Positions 1-9,204 of a DNA stretch of 64,000 nt are shown in pieces (the stretch's first letter is position 1; the number at the start of each line of letters is the position of its first letter). The notes below the pieces were generated by a model. The model had not been told where the DNA came from. It made no database searches and saw nothing but the letters and a program-made list of their open reading frames with translations. The translations under genes were made by a program, and so were the position numbers. The stretch is from Pirellulales bacterium (GTDB lineage: Bacteria; Planctomycetota; Planctomycetia; Pirellulales; JALHPA01), in NCBI GenBank assembly GCA_033762255.1, contig JANRLT010000049.1, positions 43,388 through 107,387 of the forward strand, in the 5' to 3' direction.

Positions 1-147
1 GGGTGGGATATCGAGGCCGTGCTACACTGCGCCGAACGGTCCCTTGCCGCCACCGAGCATGTCGAACGCTACCTCAACCAAAACATCCTCTGCGAAGCCT
101 GGCTCGAGGAACTGAGTGTTACGCTAAGCCCCGTGGGAAGTGCGTAG
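1..147 (+). CDS. 3' end of an unrecognised gene (partial)
   Basis: An open frame enters from the left edge and ends at TAG (145-147), giving 48 residues beginning GWDIEAVLHCAERS and ending LSPVGSA. The first 40 or so residues look like an amphipathic helical C-terminus rich in Glu, Ala and Leu with two cysteines, so this is probably a true coding tail rather than chance. I do not recognise the family. The start and most of the protein lie outside the window. Confidence 0.55.
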   Translation, partial: GWDIEAVLHCAERSLAATEHVERYLNQNILCEAWLEELSVTLSPVGSA

Positions 148-516
148 TGGGAAGGAAAATGGTTAGTGGGTAGTGGATCTGAAGAATTATACGCTATCTA
201 GCTAAATATAGCGCAGCTAGCATTTTGTAAATGCGTGAAGACTTAATGCATAATAGTGACATGACGCAACCGCGTTGCGGTAGATGGGGTACCGCAACGC
301 GGTTCTGCATCATAGCCCACGGGTTGGAGCGCAGTGAACAACCCTGGGAAAAATGGCAAAAATAAGGGCTCCGTACTCCAACGGAGTTCCGTAAATTCTG
401 GGTATACTGGGTAAAATCCAGGCTACGTTTACTTGCGATTGGTATTTCTTAGCCAGTAGTTTATGCGTGCAGAAGAATATGCCTGAATCAATTCGTAATT
501 CGCAATTAAACTGCCT
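148..516. other. Intergenic region with a 15-bp-stem palindrome
   Basis: No gene is seen. The spacer begins with AGTGG-type low-complexity sequence (about 138-180), carries a perfect 15-bp inverted repeat at 268-304 with a 7-nt loop, then a small CTCCGT/ACGGAG hairpin near 368-385, and ends with an AT-rich AATTCGTAATT-type segment (488-510) of a class seen again at several other places in the window. Confidence 0.6.
268..304. repeat. Perfect 15-bp inverted repeat
   Basis: AACCGCGTTGCGGTA (268-282) is followed by a 7-nt loop and its exact reverse complement (290-304). There is no T-tract on either side, so it is not a classical intrinsic terminator. It is more likely a REP-like intergenic palindrome or an RNA processing or stop structure for the two converging genes. 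Confidence 0.7.
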
Positions 517-1377
517 TCACTTCACATAGGCCTTTGGTTCCAAAATCTTCTCCGGCGATTCCTTGGCCAGTTTGACAAATTCATCGATGCAGGGGGGGCA
601 ACAAAACAGATACTTTTTACCATCGATGATCCAGACGCACTGCGCGTTGGCCTTGGTTTGGGTGATTGGGCATATAGGGTCCCCCGGTTTAGGGCTAAAA
701 TCATGCTGTGACTTAAACCCGCGGTATTTTTCCGACGCGGTGATGCCGCCATTCGCCTGAATATCCGCCGCCGTCAGCTTTCCCCCCGGTGTCAGGTACA
801 AATCCCGCTCCGCCTGTGCGGTAACTTTTTGTGGCATTTCCGCCTCGTGCGGATCCACGGTCTGAAAGCTAAACCGATTCCGCGTGCCGTCAAAAATCAT
901 CTGCGGTACCACGACCAACAGCCGCGCGCCAATGTACTCCGCTGGCAGCGTCCCCTCGAGCAGCGACGTCTGTCCCGTTGGATCGTCCGGTTGTGGTCGT
1001 GATTCCAGCTTGACCGCCACTGCCTGCGGTTTATCCGGAGTGCTGACATACGCGGTCACTGTTTGCTTTGGCACCGGCACGACCTTGCTTTGGTCCTCCC
1101 CCAGTGTAAAGAATTTCATCACGCCCCCTTCGGCAAAGATCACCTCGATATGATGATGATTCTGCCCCACCGCCACGATGATTCCCCCATGCGCGCCGGG
1201 ATCGTGGGCGTGGTCGGAAACCGCCCCTAGCTTTCCCCACCAGCCGCTGGTGGCATAAACGGCTAAAATCAACACGCCCAAGGCTATGCCGGCCAGGACC
1301 GCCAGCCGCGCGTTCCCCCGGCGCGGGTGGCGTAAATTGGGCGAAATATAGCTGGGAGATAGACGCGTTGGGGGCAT
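517..1377 (-). CDS. Membrane-anchored protein with a C-terminal Cys-rich metal-binding segment
   Basis: 286 residues. A single hydrophobic segment (about residues 25-47) follows a basic N-terminus, so the protein is probably anchored with the bulk outside the cytoplasm. A His/Asp-rich patch (DHAHDPGAHGG) follows the anchor. The C-terminal region has CPIT...C...KYLFCCPPCIDEF, a Cys arrangement like the YHS/TRASH-type heavy-metal domains attached to copper and other metal efflux components. The middle (about 70-190) resembles periplasmic parts of efflux-associated proteins only loosely. A role in metal sensing or handling is inference. It lies just downstream of the pseudopilin gene on the same strand. 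Confidence 0.7.
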   Translation of the reverse strand: MPPTRLSPSYISPNLRHPRRGNARLAVLAGIALGVLILAVYATSGWWGKLGAVSDHAHDPGAHGGIIVAVGQNHHHIEVIFAEGGVMKFFTLGEDQSKVVPVPKQTVTAYVSTPDKPQAVAVKLESRPQPDDPTGQTSLLEGTLPAEYIGARLLVVVPQMIFDGTRNRFSFQTVDPHEAEMPQKVTAQAERDLYLTPGGKLTAADIQANGGITASEKYRGFKSQHDFSPKPGDPICPITQTKANAQCVWIIDGKKYLFCCPPCIDEFVKLAKESPEKILEPKAYVK

Positions 1378-1400
1378 ACAAGCATATCAAAGCGTAGGAG

Positions 1401-2468
1401 CTACGGCTGCCAACTAGGAACTTCCTGGCCATCTTTGCGGCGGGCCAAACGCTGGAACACGCCCAGTTTGGCGGGATCGGCGGAGTTGGCGAATTGAATT
1501 TCATCGCTGAGGAAATGGACGCTGCCGTCGGCAAAGACAAACTGCGCCCCGCCGGTGTGCTGGCTGCCATAACCCGCCGCCCCGCGTGGGTCGCAACTGA
1601 GATAATACGGTTCCGGGGGGATATTTAGCGGATAAAAGGCGGTGGCCAGCACATTGGGAATCCCCTCGCGCTCACAGCGGTCCCACCCTTCGGCACCGGC
1701 CCAAACCGCGGCAAAGGAGGCCGAACCGCGCTCGCCGATGGCCAGGGTTTTGCTGGTGCCATCGGTCACTTCCCGGATGCGCACGACGGTATTCCCGCCA
1801 AACAGGCCATTGCCGGCAAAGTCGGCGGGTTGCCAATCGGCAGAGTTTGTCAGCCAAAAATCGCCAAACGAGCCAACATAGTGCGACACCGCCACCCGCA
1901 CGCCAAAGTCATTAGAGTGCGAATGCCCGCCGCTTGAGCCGTCAGGCAAAATATGCCCAAGGAGCGCGGGGCCAAAGCCGCCGCCGTTAGGTCGGCTCGG
2001 TGATTGGCTATTAAACACAAAGCCGCTCAGCGTGCGGCTGTCGCTTTGCAAGACTTCAATCGGGTCGGCGGGGCAGCGATACACGCTGATCCACTTGCGG
2101 AGGTGCTTTTGGGTAAAGGGATTGGCCAGGATCCATTGCAGGCGATTCTGGCGCGGGTTGATTTGCTTAAAGAGAGGTTCTTCCTCGATGAATGGCAACA
2201 ACAGCGTCCCCCAGCCCCACGCCTGCCGCATCACGGGGTCGTCCGTCGGCCCCCAGCACCCTTCGGGGAAGGACTTGTTGGCATTGTGATAGTTCGCGAG
2301 CGCGGTGCCGATCTGCCGTAAATTGTTCTGGCACTGGGTGCGGTGTGCCGCGCTACGAGCCTGTTGGATCGCGGGTAATAAGAGCGCGACCAACAGGCCA
2401 ATGATGCCAATTACCACCAGCAGTTCGACCAGGGTAAAGGCGCGCGACCGCGCCGGGCGGATGCCCAT
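1401..2468 (-). CDS. DUF1559 pseudopilin-like protein (type II secretion/pilin N-terminus)
   Basis: 355 residues from the ATG at 2468. I chose this start because the N-terminus MGIRPARSRAFTLVELLVV is a class III prepilin signal: a basic leader, cleavage expected before Phe11 (Ala instead of Gly at -1), Glu at mature position 5, then a hydrophobic helix. The open frame extends upstream to 2579, but that adds an unrelated Cys-rich stretch before the leader. The C-terminus carries the family H-x9-DG signature (QHTGGAQFVFADG). DUF1559 proteins are strongly expanded in planctomycetes and probably form pseudopilus or surface structures; the exact role is unknown. Confidence 0.93.
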   Translation of the reverse strand: MGIRPARSRAFTLVELLVVIGIIGLLVALLLPAIQQARSAAHRTQCQNNLRQIGTALANYHNANKSFPEGCWGPTDDPVMRQAWGWGTLLLPFIEEEPLFKQINPRQNRLQWILANPFTQKHLRKWISVYRCPADPIEVLQSDSRTLSGFVFNSQSPSRPNGGGFGPALLGHILPDGSSGGHSHSNDFGVRVAVSHYVGSFGDFWLTNSADWQPADFAGNGLFGGNTVVRIREVTDGTSKTLAIGERGSASFAAVWAGAEGWDRCEREGIPNVLATAFYPLNIPPEPYYLSCDPRGAAGYGSQHTGGAQFVFADGSVHFLSDEIQFANSADPAKLGVFQRLARRKDGQEVPSWQP

Positions 2469-2915
2469 TCTAAAGATGACATTTCTTTTAGCGAACACCC
2501 GTGGCGCGCAAACGCAAGTATCCGCTTCTAAGACAGAGCAACCAGCCTGGTGATCGGTAGGATGTTTCACACGCGGCATTAACTACCCCGTTTGTTTACG
2601 CCACAGCGGCGTGATTGCGCACACTGGTCGTAAGGATGATTTCCCTCCATGCTCGAATAACTGTATTTTAGGTTGCAATTACCAATAGGACAAGAATTTG
2701 CGCGGAATTACCGCTTTTTTTGCGGCGGTGTACCCTGATGTTTGGCAATTGTTTATCGCCAACGCCCCCCCTGGTGGTGCCTGGCGGTGGTCGGCGCGTT
2801 ATAATCGCAGGCGGCTAAACACCGGTCTGAGAAGTGTGCGGAACGGGTCATTTCCGCACAGAGTGTCAACTAGTCCGCGAGGACCAGTCACAATCTTTAC
2901 CCTTGGGAGGAACTT
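2469..2915. other. Divergent intergenic region
   Basis: 447 nt between two divergent genes, which must hold promoters for both. I see no convincing sigma-70 box pair, no repeat and no small gene. A strong Shine-Dalgarno (TGGGAGGAACTT) lies at its right edge, directly before the ATG at 2916. Confidence 0.4.
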
Positions 2916-3500
2916 ATGAGCTTACGCACAATTTTGCCTACGACGCTTTTGGCCTGTTGGACGGTCGCGGCCGTGTACGCCATCGAAGTACCTAAACCAG
3001 ATCCGGGGCAAAAGGAACACGCGTGGCTCAAGCAGTTGGTCGGCCCCTGGGAAGTCGAACTAGAGGCCAAGGATACCGAGGGGAAAGTGTTGATGCAGTG
3101 CAAGCAAAACATCAGCTACCGGATGCTGGGCAATCTGTGGGTCGTGGCGGATATTGAAATGCTGGATGGGCAAAATACGATTCTCGGGTTGCAAACGATC
3201 GGCTACGACCCTAAGGCCAAGCAGTACGTCGGCACGTGGGTGGATTCGATGCATAACCATTTGTGGAACTATAGCGGCAGTGTCGATGAGGCCGGCAAGA
3301 AGTTGACGTTGGAAGCGACCGGCCCGAATATGTTACTGCCGCCAGGAGCTGTGCCGCAGATGGTCCAATATCGTGATGCGTACGAACTGGTCTCGCCGGA
3401 CGAGATGAAGGTTGAGTCGTCGATGCAGATGCCGGACGGCAAGTGGATGGTATTTATGTCCGGCAAAGCCGTGCGCAAGCAGCAACCCGCGGCGAGGTAG
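2916..3500 (+). CDS. Secreted DUF1579 family protein
   Basis: 194 residues with an N-terminal signal peptide (cut expected after about residue 22, ...AVYA-IEVP). The body matches the DUF1579 pattern: an opening KQLVGPWEVELEA (a lipocalin-like 'amount of activity' strand), followed by ISYRMLGNLWVV, a YDPKAKQYVGTWVDS segment and a closing strand. DUF1579 proteins are small beta-barrel-like proteins of unknown function, usually exported in planctomycetes. A strong ribosome binding site GGGAGGA sits 5-6 nt before the ATG. It stands alone, with a divergent pseudopilin gene to its left. Confidence 0.88.
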   Translation: MSLRTILPTTLLACWTVAAVYAIEVPKPDPGQKEHAWLKQLVGPWEVELEAKDTEGKVLMQCKQNISYRMLGNLWVVADIEMLDGQNTILGLQTIGYDPKAKQYVGTWVDSMHNHLWNYSGSVDEAGKKLTLEATGPNMLLPPGAVPQMVQYRDAYELVSPDEMKVESSMQMPDGKWMVFMSGKAVRKQQPAAR

Positions 3501-3790
3501 GGAACGCTGCCGGGGAAGCAGGTAGGCAAGAAGCCAGTCAGTTAAGGCCTGTTGTCGAATGCACCAATTTACCCCAAAAGAGATTCATCCTGGGGCAATG
3601 CTGTGTAGGTGCGTGGCTGGGGATGAGCGTAGCGAACACTCCAGCGGGGCACTAAGCCACCTTTGTTTCCTCCATTAGCAGCGTAGGAGAATTCGCAAGA
3701 ATTCTGATCTCTCCGCCTGGCCCGAAACTTTAGCAAGTTCCGCAACGAAAGACCGGAACTTTGGCAAGTTCCGCTACAAAAAAAGCAAAC
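3501..3790. repeat. Intergenic spacer with tandem AACTTTRGCAAGTTCC hairpins
   Basis: After the DUF1579 gene the spacer holds two imperfect tandem copies of a palindromic unit at about 3723-3776: CGAAACTTTAGCAAGTTCCG and CGGAACTTTGGCAAGTTCCG. The second folds as GGAACTT-TGGC-AAGTTCC. They sit just downstream (in the tRNA sense) of tRNA-Arg. No gene is seen. Confidence 0.6.
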
Positions 3791-3864
<74 letters not shown>

Positions 3865-4076
3865 TTGTGTCAGTATTTAATTTATTTATCGACCGCTTAA
3901 ACCATTACTACCACACATTTTGCGGCTATTTACAACCACATTTTAACGGATTTTGGCCGCAGAACAAGCCCCGTCACCCCACCCCACGCTTGCCGCATTT
4001 ACCGTAAAAAATAAGACGGCTGGATCATGGCGAAGGTTCATTTGGGGTAATTATCATAAAAATAATATTTACTCCA

Positions 4077-4928
4077 TTAGACAATCAACTTGCGATAGGC
4101 GTTCATTTCGTGCGCCTGGACGCGGGCTAGGATTTCCGCCCAGAGTTCATTCATAAGGTTTAAATTCAACACCCCCTGGATCGTCTTGGCGGCAAATTGG
4201 CGAAACATTTCGGCGGCGCTGCTGGCGGTCGTGGCGGTAACAGCCAGAGCCATCTCGCGGTCGCAATGGGCAAACTCATTGGCGATCAGGCTCAGCGTGG
4301 GAAGCTTGGGCACGGGATCCGGGTCATTAACATACCGAAAAATCTTTCCTTTCAGCTCCTTATTAAAAGCCCGCATCGCCGCCTCGTTGCCGATCATGGG
4401 TGAGCCAAACGTGTAAACCTGGTGCACGTTGATCATTTTTCGCTGCAGCAACCACGCCGACAGATGCGCGAGCGCGCCCCCCAGGCTGTGCCCCGTGATC
4501 CAAATCGGCCGTTCGGACTTTTTCCATTCGGCCTCGATCCCCGCAAACACTGGATCCCAAATCTCGCCAATCGCATGCACAAACCCCTGATGAAAGCGCG
4601 CTCCCACTCCCGCCGCCATCAGGTCCGTCCCCAAACGCCCCTCCGGCACAATGAGTAAATTCAGCGCATCGGTCAAAAACCAGTCCTTTAGCCCGTCAAT
4701 GCTGGTGGGGGACTCTGTCCCGCGAAACGCCACCACAATGTGGTCCGCGTTGGTTGCCACATACGCCTGGGTGTTGTCCACTTCATAGAGCTGGGCGTCC
4801 AGGCCCAGGTCGTCGGCAAATTTTTTACTGGCGACGGATTGGGGGGAGTAGGAATAATCCGCGGCCAACGCTAAAAATTGCGCATTAGCCACGGAACCCA
4901 GGTCATCTTCGGTCAGGATGTGACTCAT
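4077..4928 (-). CDS. Class 3 lipase / alpha-beta hydrolase
   Basis: 283 residues, no signal peptide. The lipase class 3 pattern is clear: HIVVAFRGTES (oxyanion region, about 63-73), the nucleophile elbow GHSLGG with Ser148, YTFGSPMIGN, and NDPDPVPKLP supplying a likely catalytic Asp. Expected activity is hydrolysis of acylglycerols or other carboxyl esters. Its ATG overlaps the stop of the upstream methyltransferase gene by 4 nt (ATGA), so the two are translationally coupled in one operon. The true substrate is unknown. Confidence 0.88.
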   Translation of the reverse strand: MSHILTEDDLGSVANAQFLALAADYSYSPQSVASKKFADDLGLDAQLYEVDNTQAYVATNADHIVVAFRGTESPTSIDGLKDWFLTDALNLLIVPEGRLGTDLMAAGVGARFHQGFVHAIGEIWDPVFAGIEAEWKKSERPIWITGHSLGGALAHLSAWLLQRKMINVHQVYTFGSPMIGNEAAMRAFNKELKGKIFRYVNDPDPVPKLPTLSLIANEFAHCDREMALAVTATTASSAAEMFRQFAAKTIQGVLNLNLMNELWAEILARVQAHEMNAYRKLIV

Positions 4929-5791
4929 GGTTGAGTGTTGCCAGGGGGGGCGGGGGTGGGTTGAAACTGGGGATCGGCCTCAAAAAACATGACATGCTGC
5001 CAGGGGAGCTTGTCAAATTGTTCGACGAGCTTGAAACCGTTGGGCTCTAGTTCCTTAAGGATTTGCTTTTTGCTCATTTTATGCAGTTCCTTGATTGGCA
5101 CGTTGGGGTCTTCCAGGCGAAATTCCACCAGCACCAGCCGGCCCCCCGGCGCCAGGGACCGCCGCATGGCGGCCAGCATCTGTTCGGGATGCGAAAACTC
5201 ATGATAAACATCCACGCACAAAATCAAATCCACCTTCCCAGCCGGCAACCGCGGATCAATGGGCGAGCCCAAGATCAACTCATAATTGGAAATATTTTCC
5301 TCTTTGGCCCGCTCCGCCAGTAGTTTCAGCATTTCCGACTGGATATCCACACACAGGACTTTTCCCTTTTCGCCTAGTGTCGGAGCGATTTTTAACGCAT
5401 AAAAACCGTTGCCGCAGCCCATGTCGCAGACGACCTGGCCGGGTTGCAGCTTCAGCGTTTTTAACAGCGTGCTGCATTCCTCTTCCCGTTCGCGGTTTTC
5501 CCGCGTCAGCCAGGGAGCCCCCGCGTAATGCATAGTTTGGGCGATGGTGCGCCCTTTGTACGCTTCCAGCGCGGGGGGAAGTTCCTCCGGCGAGGAGAGC
5601 GTATTGTCAGTGGTCGGCTCCGCGGCTGAGGCGGTTTGCGACGGAGAGGTTGTCGCGGCAGGGGGAGCGGCCGCGGCGGGTTCTTCCGCCCCCCAACTGT
5701 AATGCCATCCGCCGCACAATTGCCATGCACCGCACAAAATGAGCGCAATCGCTATCCTGCCACATACAAACATCGTAATAAATCGTTTCAT
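4925..5791 (-). CDS. Exported or membrane-anchored SAM-dependent methyltransferase
   Basis: 288 residues. A hydrophobic signal or anchor segment (about 8-30) and a Pro/Ala-rich linker precede a class I methyltransferase fold: motif I VVCDMGCGNGFYAL, the acidic residue after strand 2 in VLCVDIQSEM, and the strand 4 region DLILCVDVYHEF. This family usually methylates small molecules. A methyltransferase behind an export signal is odd, because SAM is cytoplasmic, so the first segment may be an anchor with the domain facing inward. It is first in a two-gene operon with the downstream lipase. Confidence 0.85.
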   Translation of the reverse strand: MKRFITMFVCGRIAIALILCGAWQLCGGWHYSWGAEEPAAAAPPAATTSPSQTASAAEPTTDNTLSSPEELPPALEAYKGRTIAQTMHYAGAPWLTRENREREEECSTLLKTLKLQPGQVVCDMGCGNGFYALKIAPTLGEKGKVLCVDIQSEMLKLLAERAKEENISNYELILGSPIDPRLPAGKVDLILCVDVYHEFSHPEQMLAAMRRSLAPGGRLVLVEFRLEDPNVPIKELHKMSKKQILKELEPNGFKLVEQFDKLPWQHVMFFEADPQFQPTPAPPGNTQP

Positions 5792-5929
5792 GGCCGGGGT
5801 TTCGATTGCGAGAAGGAAAATTCACCAACTAGAATAACGAGCGAACCTCTTGCCTGGTTCCGCTGACGATCATTATTCCCGATTTCACCGCCGCTTCGCA
5901 ACTCTTTACTCGTATTTCCACCAAGTTTC

Positions 5930-6343
5930 GTGCCCCCCACCCCCCCCACGCCCGAGAGTTTTCCCCCCCGGCTACGCCTGCGCAGCCCACGAGAGTACGC
6001 GCGGGTCTACGCGCGCAAGGTATCGGTCGCCCAGCCATCGCTCTCCGTTTGCGGTTGCGAAAACGACCTGCCGCACCCTCGATTGGGTTTGTCGGTTTCA
6101 CGTAAAGTGGGCAACGCGGTGGCGCGTAATCGCTGGAAGCGGCTCTTGCGCGAGGCGTTTCGGCTGGAGCAGACCGCGTGGCCCGGCGGTGTGGATTACG
6201 TGGTGATCCCGCGTGCTCCCGAACCGCCGGAACTCGCGCTGTTACGGGCGGAGTTGGCCGAAATGGCCCAAAAACTCGCCCGGCGGTTGACCAAGTTCCC
6301 CCCCCGCGCGGATCAGCCGCGGCGCAATCCCCAGCAGCGTTAA
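5930..6343 (+). CDS. rnpA: Ribonuclease P protein component
   Basis: 137 residues from a GTG at 5930. The family signature is the basic helix LSVSRKVGNAVARNRWKRLLRE with the RNR core that contacts RNase P RNA. The protein helps the RNA subunit remove 5' leaders from pre-tRNAs. It is followed by yidD about 100 nt downstream, the usual order in bacteria. The expected upstream rpmH (ribosomal protein L34) is not present in the 138 nt before it. The Pro-rich first 12 residues are unusual; an internal start cannot be excluded, but no in-frame ATG precedes the conserved region. Confidence 0.93.
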   Translation: MPPTPPTPESFPPRLRLRSPREYARVYARKVSVAQPSLSVCGCENDLPHPRLGLSVSRKVGNAVARNRWKRLLREAFRLEQTAWPGGVDYVVIPRAPEPPELALLRAELAEMAQKLARRLTKFPPRADQPRRNPQQR

Positions 6344-6444
6344 TAATGTTAGAAAGTACAGCATCAACCAACAGCCGCCACGCGCTAGCGTCCGGTTGAT
6401 TTCTTAACATGTCAAAGAACTAAACTATTACAATTGTCATCGCT

Positions 6445-6687
6445 ATGTTGATTCATCTCTGGCAATTTTTACTTTCGCTTCCCGCGCTCGTGCTCATTGG
6501 GCTGGTGCGTCTGTACCAGTGGACGCTTAGCCCGTGGATTGGGCGGTACTGCCGGTTCTCCCCCACGTGCAGCAATTACTTTATCCAGGCGGTGCGCAAG
6601 TACGGCGCGGTGCGGGGTGCGTGGCGGGGGACGCTGCGGATCTGCCGCTGCCATCCGTGGCATCCGGGGGGATATGATCCGCCGTAG
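6445..6687 (+). CDS. yidD: Membrane protein insertion efficiency factor YidD
   Basis: 80 residues, the usual length. All family hallmarks are seen: an amphipathic N-terminus, [27 protein letters not shown] with its conserved cysteines, and the C-terminal [16 protein letters not shown]. YidD is an inner-membrane-associated helper of YidC-dependent membrane protein insertion. It follows rnpA on the same strand, which supports both calls. Confidence 0.95.
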   Translation: MLIHLWQFLLSLPALVLIGLVRLYQWTLSPWIGRYCRFSPTCSNYFIQAVRKYGAVRGAWRGTLRICRCHPWHPGGYDPP

Positions 6688-6866
6688 GGGGCAACATAAA
6701 AATGAATCGCAAAAAAAATTAACCACGGAAAACGAGCCAAAGTATTTCTGGAGTAACAAAGTTTAGCTTTTTTGGGGGAATAGTACGCTATTCACAGACA
6801 AAGCTTGTTTCTGGCCGTGGACAGCGATAACGTACAATCATGTTGTGATGGGCAGATTCGACATTC

Positions 6867-9146
6867 ATGAGGTTCATTATGCGACATCATATTTTGGCCT
6901 GGACTGTGTGCGCATTGCTATTGATGGGTGTGGCGCATCCCGTGTCCGGGGCGGAAACACGCAAATGGCAATCCCACGACGGCAAATATAACGTAACAGG
7001 CGAACTGCAAGAATTTCGCGAGGCCACCGGGGAAGTTCTGATTCACAAGGAGAATGGCAAGACGATTACTGTGCCCTTGTCCGTTCTTAGCGCAGCGGAT
7101 CAAGAATACGTAAAGGCGCAAACAACTCAACCCCACGACGCGGAGCATCCTCCCGCCAAGGCCGCTACGGAGTCCGACGAACAACTTGCCAAAGAATTGG
7201 TAGAGCAGTTTCTGGCGGCGCATCAACCGATCCAACAACCAACTTGGGAAAAAATCTGGGCGGAACCCGTTAGTTCAAAGCCGCGTGAGATCGTTTTTAG
7301 CCAGCAAGGCGATCTCTGTGCCATATTGGACGAAGCCGGGAACTGCGTGGTGCGGGATTTGATTGATGGAACTATCGTGGTCCAGGGGGAACGCGCGCTG
7401 GTGGGAAATGTCCTAGCATGCGCAATTTCACCGGATGGAAAGCTGGTCCTGACAAGTTCTCTCGAGCAACCCGCGATCTTGTGGGACGCCCGTAGCGGAA
7501 AACAGCTTCATCTGTACAAGACGCCCCGGGCACCGATAAAAGTCTCCCTGCCGACGGCGGACCGCGTTGTCATGCTGTTTGAGGATGGCAGTTTCTCGCA
7601 CGGTCCCCTGCGGCAAGCAAAACTCACCAATATCTTACCGCAATTTCCAGATGGAGAACTTCCCGCCGACAGTCTGGCGGTATCACCCAACGGACTGGAT
7701 GTGCTAATTTGGAAAAACAAGGGAAGACTCGCGCAGCATTACCAGTTTCCGACCAAAGCGGCTTCCAAGGCGGGGGTACGCAAGTATCGCACCCCGCAAG
7801 AGTTCGAGCCGCTTACGGGGGGGCTGATCACAAAACATTTTCAGGCGCTATTTGACTTAAGCGGCAGAATGCGGTGGCTGGGTACGATGGAAGCTTCCCG
7901 TCCCGGCAAATCGCGTTTGGCGTGGACACGGTATACGACGCTCCGGACACATCTCGAACGGGGAGTTGTTTCTCCGGATGAGCGTCTGGGGGCCTTTGTA
8001 AGCGAACATGGCGTGCTGGCATTTCCCGCCGAAAATCCCGCTCTGTGGAAAATGTTCGCCCCTCCGGCATTCCAGGAAAAAAGCAACCTGCTCTGGCTAG
8101 CGCCGGATTTTCAGCGATTGGCCATGTATGATAGTGGGCGCTTGACGCTGTACCGCGCGGACTTGACCAACCAAATTCGCGATGTGCCGCTACTCCGGAA
8201 ATGTGTGGAGAATAAAAAATTCCAGGCGCTGAATCAAGCGTATCTGCTGTTGGATCAATCGCCCGCGTATTCAGCGCGGTCGCTCATCCAACCTTATACC
8301 CAGGATTATCTGCAATTGGTGGATGATGCACTGAATTATCAGTCGGAACAGACCAATGGCGAGTTTCTGGCCGAGTGGGATAACTGGGCAGCCGCAGCGG
8401 AGGACGCTACCCTAGGCACGGTCTATTATGCGCAAAAGGCCGCTGCCGCGGCCTGGGCCGCGCGTGGCGGTGACACGGCTGCTAATGTCAAGCCCGGGGA
8501 TATGAAAAAATTTCTGGATAAGATGGCCGAAACCCGCAAGCTGTTGTTGCCGCTAATGCAGCGCAAGCATGTTCCCGCGGAAGCTGTCTATCAGTGGTTA
8601 AGAGCTTGTCAAGCGCTTGGCTGGGAGGAAGAGGATGTCGCGCTGGGGATGGAAAAACTGCTAAAGTCGCATCCCTATCATGCGGACTCGCACCGAATGA
8701 TCATGTTCTCCCTCTTGCCTCGCTGGCATGGCGAGCCGGGAGACGCCCAAGCCTATTCCGAAAAAGTAATCGAAGCCGTGCCGCCCGAATATCAGGATGC
8801 CCTGTACTGCGTCATGCATTTATCCATTTTGCGCCAAAAGCAAATGATGCAACCCGACATCCTATTTGACGAAATTAAAAATCCTCCCCGCGTCTTGGAT
8901 AACCTGGAACTAGAGTGGGAACGGCTGCTTAGCGGCGCCGATCAATTAAGCGAATTGCTGCCGGATGATCCCTATGGCCCCACTTTGGGCCTCTATCTAA
9001 GCATTCAAATCTGCGACGTGCCAAAAACAAAACACTATTTAAAAATCATTGATGAAAAATTTCGCGGCATTATCGCCCAGATCGAATATTTTAGTTATGC
9101 CGATATGTATTTTCTACGTGAAGCTCTCAAGGCAATTCCCGATTAG
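6867..9146 (+). CDS. Exported SHD1-domain protein with WD40-like region
   Basis: 759 residues with a signal peptide (MRHHILAWTVCALLLMGVAHPVSG; a second start at 6879 would give the same mature protein). Residues about 30-85 form an SLA1-homology-1 (SHD1) domain: RKWQSHDGKYNVTGELQEF...GKTITVPLSVLSAADQEYV. Residues about 120-420 hold WD40-like strands (CAISPDGKLVLTSS...ILWDARSGK), and the C-terminal third is helical and TPR-like. SHD1 plus WD40 architectures are common in exported planctomycete proteins of unknown function and probably act in protein-protein contacts. Confidence 0.85.
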   Translation: MRFIMRHHILAWTVCALLLMGVAHPVSGAETRKWQSHDGKYNVTGELQEFREATGEVLIHKENGKTITVPLSVLSAADQEYVKAQTTQPHDAEHPPAKAATESDEQLAKELVEQFLAAHQPIQQPTWEKIWAEPVSSKPREIVFSQQGDLCAILDEAGNCVVRDLIDGTIVVQGERALVGNVLACAISPDGKLVLTSSLEQPAILWDARSGKQLHLYKTPRAPIKVSLPTADRVVMLFEDGSFSHGPLRQAKLTNILPQFPDGELPADSLAVSPNGLDVLIWKNKGRLAQHYQFPTKAASKAGVRKYRTPQEFEPLTGGLITKHFQALFDLSGRMRWLGTMEASRPGKSRLAWTRYTTLRTHLERGVVSPDERLGAFVSEHGVLAFPAENPALWKMFAPPAFQEKSNLLWLAPDFQRLAMYDSGRLTLYRADLTNQIRDVPLLRKCVENKKFQALNQAYLLLDQSPAYSARSLIQPYTQDYLQLVDDALNYQSEQTNGEFLAEWDNWAAAAEDATLGTVYYAQKAAAAAWAARGGDTAANVKPGDMKKFLDKMAETRKLLLPLMQRKHVPAEAVYQWLRACQALGWEEEDVALGMEKLLKSHPYHADSHRMIMFSLLPRWHGEPGDAQAYSEKVIEAVPPEYQDALYCVMHLSILRQKQMMQPDILFDEIKNPPRVLDNLELEWERLLSGADQLSELLPDDPYGPTLGLYLSIQICDVPKTKHYLKIIDEKFRGIIAQIEYFSYADMYFLREALKAIPD

Positions 9147-9204
9147 AAGGACAACTGCGATACAGAGCGCTTGTCATGCCCCCGTACGCCTTCTATTGGA
9201 GATG

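Noticed and set aside
5829-6410. 193-residue frame antisense to rnpA
   Set aside because: Composition is Arg/Ala/Pro noise from GC-rich DNA; rnpA on the other strand has clear family motifs.
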